From: Rhytidiadelphus loreus
Lineage: Eukaryota; Streptophyta; Bryopsida; Hypnales; Hylocomiaceae
NCBI GenBank assembly: GCA_947034895.1
Contig: OX344761.1
Location: 91,401,447 to 91,465,446 of the forward strand
Direction of reading: 5' to 3'
DNA: 64,000 nucleotides
Positions within the stretch are counted from its first letter, which is position 1; each line of letters starts with the position of its first letter. Shown piece after piece: positions 24,206 through 34,982 of the stretch. A model generated the notes under the pieces. The model was not told where the DNA came from, made no database searches, and was given only the letters and a program-made list of their open reading frames with translations. The translations under genes and the position numbers were made by a program.

Positions 24206-24703
24206 TTAACATCTAAAGGTTTTTGACTATATTTTCACCAAAAGTGCTTCAAAACTATCATTTCTAGTACAAGTACTAAATTCTAAAACAAAACAAAACT
24301 ATAGGATCTTGTAGTACACTGGATTGGGAAGATGTAGAAAAAATTTCAGATATTTCCATTGTGTAGATTGCATGATATTAGCATTTGAAGTGACAAAAAT
24401 CCTTTTTTCAACCCTACAAAAACCAGGCAACTACACTTCACAAGGTCACATTTGTATAAAAAAAAGTGTCTAATATGGTGGTGCTTCTTTGGATTCATTC
24501 TTTAGGGCAAGTTGGCTACATCTTTGAAAATTTTCAGAACATTTGGAATTGTACAACATATAGGAAAAAAATTGTAAGTAAATACTAAATTGTTATGAAT
24601 TTAGTTATGAAATTGAAAAAAATGCCAATCCCAATGGTTGTAATGTTGTAATAAACAATATACACCTAATGTTTTTATTTTTCCAAAAATATTGAAAATT
24701 GAG
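24206..24703. mobile_element. Partial TTAA-family B element, inverted
   Basis: The segment starts TTAACATCTAAAGGTTTTTG, a degraded R-type end. It is the reverse complement of the right half of element B1 (13530-14360 without its insertion), ending at the point where B1 has ATTTAACTCAATTTT. The rest of the B sequence is not found on the far side of the adjacent element, so this copy is truncated. Confidence 0.55.
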
Positions 24704-25792
24704 TTAACCCCTAAACGTCCAAATAGCATTTTTTGGCAACATAGCGATTTTTGGTAGCTCACTACAGATGGAGTTTTTATTTTTTTTCTTTGAAAATTTC
24801 ACACAGTATGAGTACAAGGAGTAGCTTTAAGGCCCAATAGTTTTCATAGCTTTTGACTACATGGTTCAAAAGTTATTGCATGATATGTAATTTTTGGTGT
24901 TCACCGGGTAGTCCAAGCAAGAAAAAAACTTCTTTGAAAATCACTTTTAAAATAAATTAAAATTTGAAATTGATTCGTTATATTTTTATATATGTGATAA
25001 GCTTTTAATCATTCCACATAAATATTAATAAATTTAGGAAACCAATCTCAAATTTTGATTTCTTAACCCCTAAAGTCCCAAGGCCATTTTTCTGTCAAAA
25101 ACCACTCAAAACTGCCATTTCTACTGCGTTTGTCCAGAAAAACAAAAAAAATACTTTTGGGGGAATTTAACCGTAGGATCTTGAACTTTACTTGTCTGAG
25201 ATTATGTGGTAAAGAATTCATGAAGTTCGACCGTACAGATTGAGAGATATGAGCATTCAAAGTTGAAAAAGCAAGTTTTTTTTAACACTAGACTGCAATT
25301 TTAGATGACTTTGATCTCTATTTGTGGAAAAATGTGCACTATAGAATTTGAATTTAAAATTTATTGTATTGAAGAATTGAATTGGGAGTATAGGAAAAAA
25401 AATTCAAAAAATAAAAACTTGATTTTCATACTTCAAAAAATTGTCAAGTAGAAATAGGTCCAAGATTGAAAGAAAAACTAAATTGTCAATAGCTCTTAAA
25501 TGGGATTGAAATACAATAATCCCAATGGTGAGATTGTTCCAGCAAGTAAATTTAACCTTTTCAAAAAAAAATTGAAAAAATTTGAAAATTGCATTTTGAA
25601 ATGAATTCTATAAGTTATTTTTTCAAAAAGATGCTTAGATTGCCCAAAAAATAAGATTGTTGAGCCTTCAAGCTACTCCTTGGGCACATGTTGAATGAAA
25701 ATTTCAAAGAAAAAAATAAAAACTCCCTTTGTAGTGAGCTGCCCAAAATCACTATGTTGCCAAAAAATGCAATTTAGTGCTTTAGGGATTAA
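24704..25792. mobile_element. TTAA foldback element
   Basis: The left end TTAACCCCTAAACGTCC and the complement of the right end (TTAATCCCTAAAGCAC) both lead into the same L-type block: TTTTTTGGCAACATAG, then AGCTCACTACA, then TTTCTTTGAAAATTTCA, then AGGAGTAGCTT. Arms run about 180 bases. A further R-type end begins at 25063 inside it. There is no coding capacity. It starts exactly at a TTAA within the B sequence of 24206-24703, as expected for an insertion at TTAA. Confidence 0.6.
25063..25560. mobile_element. R-type TTAA end inside the foldback
   Basis: TTAACCCCTAAAGTCCCAAG followed by GCCATTTTTCTGTCAAAAAC matches the left end of 27057-28307 and continues similarly for about 200 bases (AACCGTAGGATCTT, GACCGTACAGATTGA, AGATATGAGCATT). 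No right terminus is seen before the foldback's right arm begins, so it is truncated or merged with it. Confidence 0.5.
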
Positions 25793-26819
25793 ACTACTAC
25801 TACCTATAGTTGTATATCTACACTTCACAAATCTAATAGACATAAGAAATGAAATCTCAAGATTGATGGGTTCCAGTATGCCACTCTTGCTATGAACACC
25901 TGTTTCATTTTCATTTGCTTATATAACTTTTGAATTTTCACACTTCTGAAAGCAGAGATAATCAAAAATAAAATCCAATATCTAAAATTTGTTCTTCCCC
26001 TTTGTCTGGTGTCTGATTTCCCTTTAAGGTAGGAGGCTGTGAAACAGTGCGGGCATTAAGAATGGCTCCTATAAATGTTTGTGAAATGGTGCATCTAAAG
26101 TTCTGAAATTGACCAGTACATTCATTGAATGAACCAAGGAAGAAAACATTATTAATTGGAAGAGCCAATCATTCTCTGTGTTTTCTCCATTTTTATTTAG
26201 AATTGCAAGTGAACCATTCATGAAAGATTTAGGGTCACAAATAGGGATCTATGACCCAACTCGTTTGAAAATTCATAAGTAATTCAAAAATCTCTGGAAA
26301 AATATGAAACCACTTGGGTTAGATTCCTCATCAATTTCTCTTTGTCTGAAAAATGAGCTAAAAATATTCCCGTTCAAAGAAATACACGAAAAAGGCAGAC
26401 CAGCCCTTAGGTGCACCATTTCTGAGCCTCCTACCTTACCTTGTTTGTTGCTTTTTTTCTCTGTTTTCCCTCCAGGCCACCTGTGGCTGGCAGGCTTGTA
26501 CTTTATTTTCCTCTGCAATGAAATTCTGTTTCATTTGAGTCATAAAGAAAAGAAAAGGAAAAGGATTTTTTTTTAAACTGTAAAATAAAGTATTTAATTA
26601 TTTTTTAAGATAAAAATACTCCAGCAATAAGAGAATGTTCCAAACTGTGAGACAGTTACGGGAATGTCGGGCAATACTGTAGCAGGCATCTGTCAGTTGT
26701 TGACTTTCATGACAAGCAGAATGTCGGCCTTTGTACAGACATTCTAATAATACCAAATCTCCTCCAATTATGAACAAGTTACTGACTTCTCATCCACAGA
26801 GGGCAGATGGATAGTATTG
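25793..26819. other. No gene; inverted CCTCCTACCTTA copies
   Basis: AAGGTAGGAGGCTGTGAAAC at about 26027 and the complementary GAGCCTCCTACCTTACCTT at about 26424 form a short inverted pair, and GAAATGGTGCATCTAAAG at 26085 is echoed inverted near 26408. ORFs on both strands at 26273-26576 overlap each other and show no family motif. It may be a decayed inverted-repeat element. Confidence 0.3.
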
Positions 26820-27056
26820 TAGGCACGGCATTCATCGGGAAAACACCCCCCCACTGCAACAGTACTGCATCCATACTGACGCAGTTCCCTTATTATGCAG
26901 TATTGATGCAATACACAATGAATACAAACTTAGTACTAGAAAATTAGGTGTTTTACAATATTAATACAGTACAAATTATGTAGCTACTTAATAGTGAGAA
27001 ATTAGTTGTTGTTTCAATATTGCAACAATTAAAATTATTTCAGTACTGATGCAACT

Positions 27057-28307
27057 TTAACCCCTAAAGGACCAAGACCATTTTCTGTCAAAAGTCACTG
27101 AAAACTGCCCTACTGCTGCGTTCATCAAATTTTTTAACAAAATGTTATTTTTATAAATCTAACCGTAGGATCTTTTAGTAAATTTCTAGAAGAAGAAGTG
27201 GTAAAAATTTTGTCACATTTGACCGTACGGATTGAAAGATATAGGCATTTTAAGTGATTTTTTTTTTTTTTTTCACTGTGCCCGACAACTTCAGCTGTCT
27301 TTGACCATTGATTGTGGTAACCTTTTACACTATGGGTGATGAATTTAAAAATTTATCATATTCTAAATCATGTTAGGCACGTCTCAAAAAAATTTCAAGG
27401 AAAAAAAAGACATGGAACACATCCAAATAAATCTTGCAATGCAACAATGTCGGAAAGTTCACAATGCCTCACATAAATTTTCGAGCAAGTTTTCCACCAT
27501 ATAATTTTGAAACTCAAAAATCCAAATGGTGGATTGAAAGATATAGTGTGACTTTACAATCTACAAAAAGAAAATTTGGAAAAAAACAAAAATTCTATTT
27601 CTTATGGAATTTAGAAGCAAAATGTGAAGAAATTATGGATTATGGCTTCGGGCATGGTATGGAAAAAGGGTTGGGGGATGTTCTTGATATGTTCCCACTA
27701 TGTTCCCGGTATATTCCAATCATTAGGAACTGTAAATTACGAAGAACCTCCATATTCCCCTCTCCCCACGTTCCCTTCTTCCCTCCCCGTTCTCCTCCTT
27801 CTCCCCATTTCCTTCCCTCTTCCTGTTCCCTCTCCCTGTTCTCCTCCCTCACCCCGTTCCCCTCCCTCTCCATGATCCCCTCCCTGTTTCTCTCCCCTTC
27901 CCCTCCCTACTCCATGTTTCCCTCCCCTTTCCCCATTCTCCTCCTCCAGCTCCCGCACTTTTTTAGCAACCTCTTTGCTCCCTAGCCTTCCTTACCCGTT
28001 CCTTCAAAAATTAGGCTTGCCTCCCGCTGCCCTTCACCAATGCACCTCCTTGCCCCTCACAGCGTGCCCTTCATCAAATTTTAGAAAGTCAATTGTGCCC
28101 GGGCTGCCCCCGATGTGTAAATTGTACAAGATTTGCGATAACTTTTGAATGACAAAACCAATTTTCATGAATTTTTTTCCCATGTTGTCCTTACAAAACT
28201 CTATCTTTTAAAAAAAATTCAATTAATTTGAAAAAAAATTATAATAGTAATAGCCTACCCGATTTTCATTTTGTCCCCCGAGGGGACTTTGGTCCTTTAG
28301 GGGTTAA
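27057..28307. mobile_element. TTAA element with perfect 19-bp ends
   Basis: The element has TTAACCCCTAAAGGACCAA at the left and its exact complement at the right, including TTAA at both edges (27057-27060 and 28304-28307). The left subterminal block is R-type and the right is M-type (CCCCTCGGGGGAC). It sits in the left arm of the palindrome. The same place in the right arm has a single TTAA (29609-29612) in matching flanking sequence, so the TTAA was duplicated on insertion. TTAA targeting and CCC-starting ends recall the piggyBac superfamily, but no transposase is present. The 183-codon ORF inside is read through a pyrimidine-rich tract and is not taken as a gene. Confidence 0.85.
27755..27960. 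repeat. Polypyrimidine low-complexity tract
   Basis: About 200 bases are almost wholly C and T on the plus strand (TCCCCTCCCTCT-type runs), inside the 27057-28307 element. Such a tract can adopt triplex DNA and creates open frames on both strands by composition alone. Confidence 0.8.
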
Positions 28308-29608
28308 CATTTTACAATATTGATGCAATACTAAAAATATACCTATACAATATTGAAGAATTTGGTAGTGTTGCCATATTGCAACAATTAATATTTTTAA
28401 TTGAAAATTGCTTTGAATATATATTGAAACAATACAATTTGGAATACAATTTAAAATTATAAAATTATATTGAAACAATATTGCGAAAGTATTGCAATTG
28501 CCCAAATCTCACCTTTTAGTTATTCATTTTTTGTACTATCATTTTTCTTCAATTTCTTATAAAGATAGTTAGTTGGCATGAAGAAAATGGTATCATTTTA
28601 AGAATACTCTATCAAAACTATGGTATTAAATTTATAATTTTATGCAATCTTGATCAACACACCGAATTTCAATTTCAAAAAACAAAATTTTCATAATGGG
28701 GTTGCAAGACTTCTTAGAGGGTACTAAGCGCGCATTTAAAAAAAAACTTAATCATTCACAATTCAATGTTTTTTAAATTCAGCAGACTTTGGCATCCATT
28801 TTAGAATAGCAAAACAACTTTTTTCACAAAACTTTGAACTATGAAAGTTGTAAAGTCAAGATGAATTTAATCTCCAAAAATCAGTTTGAGATGTTGAGTC
28901 TTTATTTAAAAGTTATGGACAAAATTTAGAGTGGATGATTGAAAATGTCCCCCAAAATGTCCTTTTCAACCCCTGTCTAAACTTTGCCCAAAACTTTTAA
29001 ATAAAGACTCAAAATCTCAAACCGATTTTTGGAGATTAAATTCATCTTGACTTTACAACTTTCATAGTTCAAAGTTTTGTGAAAATAAGTCGTTCTTCTA
29101 TGTCTAAAAGGCCTCCAGAGTATGCTGAATTTAAAAACATTGAATTGTGAATGATGAAGTTGTTTTTTAAAATCCATTGCTCAATGCCCTCTAAGAAGTC
29201 TTGCAACCCCACTATGAAAATTTTATTTTTTGAAATTGAAATTCGATGTGTTGATAAAGATTGCATAAAATTATAAACTTAATAGTAAGGATAGTTTTGA
29301 TAGAGTGTTCTTAAAATGAAACCATTTTCTTCATGCCAACTTACAATCTTTATATGAAGTTATTGAAGAAAAATGGTAGTACACAAAATGAATAACTAAA
29401 GGGTGAGATTTGGGCAATTGCAATACTTTTGTAGTACTGTTTCAATATAAATTTTTTTATTTTAAATTTAAATTTAAATTGTATTGTTTCAATATACATT
29501 CAAAGCAATTTTCAATTAAAAATATTAATTGTTGCAATATGGCAACATTACCAAATTCTTCACTATTGTGTGGGTATATTTTTAGTATTGCATCAATATT
29601 ATAAAATG

Positions 29609-29612
29609 TTAA
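29609..29612. other. Unoccupied TTAA site in right palindrome arm
   Basis: The complement of the right arm here reads GATGCAATTTTAACATTTTA. The left arm reads GATGCAACTTTAA before the inserted element and TTAACATTTTAC after it. This is the matching empty site for the 27057-28307 insertion. Confidence 0.8.
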
Positions 29613-29860
29613 AATTGCATCAATATTGAAATAATTTTAATTGCTGCAATATTGAAACAACAACTAATTTCTCACAATTAAGTAGCTACATAATTTGTAC
29701 TGTATTAGTATTGCAAAAATACCTAATTTTTTTAGTACTAAATTTGTATACATTGTGTACTGCATCAATATTGTAGAGTGAGGGAACTACGTCAGTATTG
29801 ATGTAGTATTGTTGCCATGAAGGGGTGTTTTCATGATGTTGTGCATGAACATATGGAGGA

Positions 29861-31923
29861 CAAATTCACGGAATCTGTTAAGGTATAAGGTACCAACACC
29901 TAAAATCGCACAAATGAGCAATTCATCATGGTTTCCATTAGTATATTGGAATTCTTTTTGTGGGGTCCTATTGGTAGTGAAAAGGCAATTTTAGATTCCC
30001 TTAAAATGCATTTTTTGGACACCGTATGAATAAACTATGAATTTTCAAAGTGCTGAAAATAGGTGTTCCTAAAAATGTGATCGTAGATTCTCATGAATAG
30101 TGGGAGTACAGTTTAGGCAAGAATTTGTAATGTGTGATTTTAGGTGTAGTTACCTTAGAACCTATTTTTGGCAATGTTAAGCATTTTAGCATATGTCAAC
30201 TAAGCAATTGAGTGATGCTAGGGGGATAATTTTTTCTAGTCTAGGAATAGAAACAATGAAGATTGCACTATTTTTTGCTAATTTTCAATCAAGTTTGGAA
30301 TTAGTAGAAATTAAAGAAGTGTAGATTATAGTTCAGATTATTCTCAATCTATAGGCAAACCTATTTCAGAGAAGCAAAAAAATAAAAATTAGTCTTAGAA
30401 AATTTAATTTAGGTGTTAGTGTATTATTCTTTACACAATAATGAAAGCCTTGGTCAACATCATACTCCCTTCATTCATGAAAATAGGTCACCCTATCTTG
30501 CTCAAATGGGCCTTGGTCAGAAACAAGTTGTATACTTTAGATGCCGAACATCTCTGCTCAACAATGTACCAGAGTGGGTTTTATTTTTTAGTTTGAATAG
30601 TGCAAAAAGTGATCTTTGTAGGAATGAAGCAATTGTTTCACATCTACATAAATGGATGAAATATGCAAAATGCATATGAAATTTGAAATATCCATCCAAA
30701 ATAGTGTACATTCATCTAACATCAAGCAATATTGTCCTTATAAAATTTATAGCAAATCAATGATTTCATCTATAGAAATAGGAAAATATATCACCAAATA
30801 TTCCTTTAAAAAAAATTGTATTGGTTTGGATCAAACTATTGTTCAAAATTTCTCCCCTCTAATGTACATCTATGATTTTATAATTCAAAATAATGGATTT
30901 TATAATTCATTTTTTCTTTCTTGAATCAATTTATATATTGTATCTCCATTGTTAGTTAACACTTGAACTACTAAGAAGATGTTTTATGTCCTTTCGATGA
31001 TTTCAAGAAGGTCTCAAGAATGAAAAAAATTATAATTTTGTCGAATTTGGCAATTTGGAGGGGAGTTCTTTGAACCCAATTTCAATGAAAGGTATTGGAT
31101 ATTTCCTCCTTGTGAATTTTTGCAATTTTTTAGTTTCTTTATTTGGAATTTAGCCATAAAAATGATATTGTATGAAAGTGAGATCAACTAGTGAAATTAA
31201 ATATATCAAATCTATTTTTTTATCAGAATTCAAAAATTCAAAAATATCCTAAAATTCAAATTTTTATTGCCATTTGAACTTTGGACATGTACCCAAGTAG
31301 TGTTGGTTTTCTGCTTTTAGAATGATACAATAAATTGACTATCATTACAATGTTCTACACTATAGTGTACACCTTTGGAAAAAATTCTAGATTTTTTCAG
31401 CATATTTTATATTTAATATGAATTTATTTTCACTTTTTATTAAAAAATTAATGAAAATTTCAAATTTTCACAAAAAATCTGAAATTGTTATGATTTATAG
31501 AAGACATGTGATTACATCTTAGAATAATAAAAAAAGTTTGCCCGTATATAGTTGCAAAATGGGAGCATATAAAAAAAAAATTTAAGTTTAAAAACATGGC
31601 TACAAGCCCATCTTTTCAAGGTTAAGGTAAGACAACCTATTCTTGTCCCTTTAAGAATTCATCATCTTTTGATATCAAGAGTCATAAGTAATTAGTTAGT
31701 ATTGATTGGCCATTTGAAAAGAAAACTCATAGAAAAATAAATTATCTTTAAAGCTTATTTTTGGGATTTTCTATGAATTTTTTAAAATGAAATGTAATAG
31801 CTTCCTATTGGTATTTATAGACATGCACAAAATTGTTCTTTGAAAAGTAAGAATCCAAAGGACAAGGGTCCATTAACATTTCAATGGATGAAAAGACTTT
31901 ACTAGAATTGAATTGCAATCTAC
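29861..31923. other. AT-rich, no gene; Stowaway-like motif at 30463
   Basis: There is no recognised gene. TACTCCCTTCATTCATGAAA at 30463 resembles a Stowaway-type terminus, but no inverted partner was found. ORFs at 30413-30679, 30517-30711 and 30652-30924 lack motifs. Confidence 0.35.
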
Positions 31924-32162
31924 TCATTAGAAGAAAAAAAACGAGGCTTCAAAAGGGCCATTTGACCCTAGACTAATAGAACAAATACACAAAAATTAAA
32001 AAATTAAAACATTTAAAAAAAATGTAATATGTTGGATTTTTCTGTGACACAATAGATTTCATTTTTAATTAATACTTAAAAAAACTTATTTCCTATTTTT
32101 ATTGTATTTGCTCTATTGGCTAAAGTTAAATGGCCCTCTTGAGGCCCCATTTTTTTCTAATG
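31924..32162. mobile_element. 239-bp inverted-repeat element
   Basis: CATTAGAAGAAAAAAAACG and the complement of the right end (CATTAGAAAAAAATGGG) start arms of about 60 bases that share AGGGCCATTT and AATAGARCAAATAC. It is non-coding. Superfamily unresolved, because no target duplication is evident. Confidence 0.6.
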
Positions 32163-32530
32163 GTTTTAGGGTGACAAAATAGGACTCAAGAATAGATAGA
32201 AGGTTAGGAATTGTGTGTTCTACTAAATAAGTGAATGAGAAAAATAATGTTGAATAAAGCACTCACTATGGCTCAAAGTTAATTCAAAGAAATCTAAGAT
32301 TTTCTAGGAGACACTAAGAAACATGAAGGGTTATTAGGATATTTGAAGAAGCAACATTCATGGGTTAAAAGAAACATTAGAAGGTTTGAAGTAGCCACAT
32401 AAAGAATTGTAGAAGTCATTTAGATACTAGGTGGATAAACCTACCTTTTAAAAAGGTTTGACTTCTACACATTGCCATACGCATCAACACCAACTCATAC
32501 GAGATATGGATTGGTCTTATGTACAATATT

Positions 32531-32578
32531 ATATACAAAGGTATATACAAAGGTATATACAAAGGTATATACAAAGGT
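32531..32578. repeat. Four tandem ATATACAAAGGT units
   Basis: Exact 12-base period, four copies. Confidence 0.95.
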
Positions 32579-33049
32579 CCAAACTTGCATAGTATGAGAT
32601 GGTCCTATATACAAAACCATACTAGGTCCAAATTTGTATGGTGACGGATAGACCTATCATTCAACCATCCCAAGTGAGCCCAAACTTATAGAAAATGTTG
32701 AAAACTTCTCCAAAAAAAAGTAAGGTGCTATATAGAGGTTTAAGACATTTTCAAACTTGATGTAGGATGTTTGTGAGTTTGTCTATAACATAAAGTACCA
32801 CACACCCTAAAGCACCACTTTTAATGGTTCTACAACAACAATAGTAAGTTGGTCTATAGACCAATGTGATTTTTGAATACTTTTGTTCCAAATTGAGATT
32901 GCTATGGTAAAAAAATATGTAAGGAATGTAACACAAATAGTTTAATATTGCCTAGTACATAGAAATTCACTACAAGGAAAAATATTGACATTTTCATCAG
33001 AAAATCTTTTGTCATTTTACTCAAATTAAATAAAACTAAAATTTTAGCC

Positions 33050-33088
33050 AATTCTAAATATAGATTCTAAATATAGATTCTAAATATA
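33050..33088. repeat. Three tandem ATTCTAAATATAG units
   Basis: Exact 13-base period, three copies. Confidence 0.95.
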
Positions 33089-33239
33089 GAAATTATATTT
33101 TTGATGGATTTCCATAGGAAATTTCTTCAAATTTGATTTGAAATAGATTTATATATGTTTTTAAAATATTACTACATGGGTAGTTTCTAATCTTGATGTT
33201 TAAAATCTTATCTTTTGATGCAAACTTCAAAAAGGTTGG

Positions 33240-33302
33240 AGAAGTCATATTTTATAGCATATCTTAGTTTTGTCCCCTACCCTTTGGACCTTTAGGGATT
33301 AC
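33240..33302. mobile_element. Degraded M-type TTAA-family end
   Basis: GGACCTTTAGGGATTA preceded by TTTTGTCCCCTACCC matches the right end of 27057-28307 (TTTTGTCCCCC, then GGTCCTTTAGGGGTTAA), with the outer TTAA decayed to TTAC. The left end was not found. Confidence 0.5.
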
Positions 33303-34053
33303 GTATCTATTTTTATTGAAAAAATTGGAAAAATTGAGAATCCTATAAGTTAGCTACTACCTTGAGAATGCAAAATTAAATATTCCTTCTAACTATCTTC
33401 TTGTCCATAATAGTATGAAGCCTAAAGTTTTATTGATGTTCATATCTAGTCTTACAAATTTCTTATCAATAGCTCTATAGTATAAAATCTTTTTGAATAA
33501 AGGTATGGAAAAAATGTTTATTTTTTATATTAAAAGAAATTCTAATTCTTTTTGTGTTTTGAAAGAATTAAGTGATTTTCTTTTGTATCTTCAAAAATCA
33601 TTTTGAAGCTTTTCACATTTTATTTTAATTCTTTTGCAAGCACATTTTGGTTTATTTGTCACTTTCTCAATGCAAAAGATAATTTATGCAAGTTTTTACT
33701 TTAGTGTATTCAAAGTTTTATACATTAGAAGGAATTTTATATCATTAGAAGGTGTATTTTCAAAGATTTTTAATAGTATATTTACAAGTAGAATTGATGA
33801 AGAATTGTGCTCACAATCAAATCGTGCTAACAATCTTTCTATAACATTTCAATGTCTTTGTTGTTGGAAGATGTAGTTGTATTTCAACCAACTAGCCAAC
33901 TATGCATTTTGCATTAGAGGGGATTTGAGGGCAAAAACATCCCGTTTTAGGCCTATTCTCGATGATGTTCCCATGGCAGTAAAAGAACGTGACGTGGTCA
34001 GAATTTAAAAAAATTTTATTACATAATTTAATGATGTTAATTCAATCAAGAAT

Positions 34054-34982
34054 TTAACCCCTAAACCCTTAAACTATATTTTTTTTGGCAACATAGAGAT
34101 TTTTGGCAACTCACTATGAAAGGAATTTTTGTTTATTTTCTTTGAAATTTTCACACAACATGTGCCCAAAAAGTAGCTTTAAGGTGCAAAAATATTCATA
34201 AATTTTGACTACATGATTAAAAAATTATTGCATGGTATGTAATTTTTAATGCTTGGCAAGTAGCTTAGGCAACTCAGAAACAATCCTTTTTAAAATAAAT
34301 AAATTTGAACTTGATTTCCTAGATTTATATATAAATGTAAACCTTTGAATCATTCCATTTTGATTAACAAGATCATAGTTAAGAGGAGTTTTAGTTTGCA
34401 AGCACTCATGGAATTTCTACTTTGAAATAAACTTTGAAGTCCTTTATTTAACTCAATTTTCAATATTTTTGAAAATAAAATAAAATCATTGAATGTAGAT
34501 TGTTTATTACAACATCACAACTATTGGAATTGGAATTTTTCAATTTCATAACTAAATTCTCAACAATTTAGTATTTTAAATCATATTGTACAACTTTATA
34601 CTTATTATTTTTTTCAAGCATGAATATGAAATATTTTTTATTGAAATTTTTATATTTATTCCTAACTTATGTCTTCATATTATGGAGGGTAATGAGTTGT
34701 AGGATCTATACATTTTTTTGTAAAAAGTTTGAAAGATGAAATGTAACCATTTGGGAAGAGTTGAAAATACTTCTTTTAGGAATCCAAGCAACAAGATCTT
34801 GCTATCGGTAATGTTTCTTATTGTTAAATTTTAGGAGGGTGTACTCTAACAAGTTAACTAAAGGATCCTATGGTTGTATTTGTTGATGAATAAATAAAGA
34901 TGAAGATTTTGGCCTTGCTTTGGACTTAAGTACTTTGAAGCAATTTTGGGCCTAAAAACACCCTCCATCCTTTAGAGGTTAA
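34054..34982. mobile_element. TTAA-family element B3
   Basis: Left end TTAACCCCTAAACCC with an L-type block (TTTTTTGGCAACATAGAGAT, AACTCACTATGA). The complement of the right end is TTAACCTCTAAAGGATGGAG. The interior matches B1 for several hundred bases (TTTGAAGTCCTTTATTTAAC, TTGGAATTTTTCAATTTCAT). There is no transposase. At 929 bp it is shorter than B1, and its right subterminal sequence differs from the R-type end of B1. Confidence 0.65.

Larger units (their letters stand above)
26820..29860. repeat. 3-kb imperfect palindrome
   Basis: The left arm is 26820-27056 plus 28308-28928 and the right arm about 28974-29860. They are reverse complements along their length, with frequent point differences. 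Outer landmarks are GAAAACACCCC on the left and GGGGTGTTTTC on the right; the innermost pair is CTTTATTTAAAAGTT with AACTTTTAAATAAAG. The spacer is about 45 bases. The left arm is interrupted by the TTAA element at 27057-28307, while the right arm is continuous. Arms of about 860-890 bases suggest a foldback or long-TIR transposon, but the outer ends are blurred and no target duplication is clear. There is no protein-coding content. Confidence 0.75.

Noticed and set aside
27434..27985. 183-codon ORF and overlapping minus ORFs
   Set aside because: Proline/serine-rich and glycine/arginine-rich translations of a polypyrimidine tract inside a transposon.
32968..32990. CACTACAAGGAAAAATATTG as a CACTA left end
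   Set aside because: No inverted partner or subterminal repeats were found downstream, so an element cannot be supported.
32531..33088. CRISPR-like array
   Set aside because: The repeats are directly adjacent with no spacers, and the sequence is eukaryotic.
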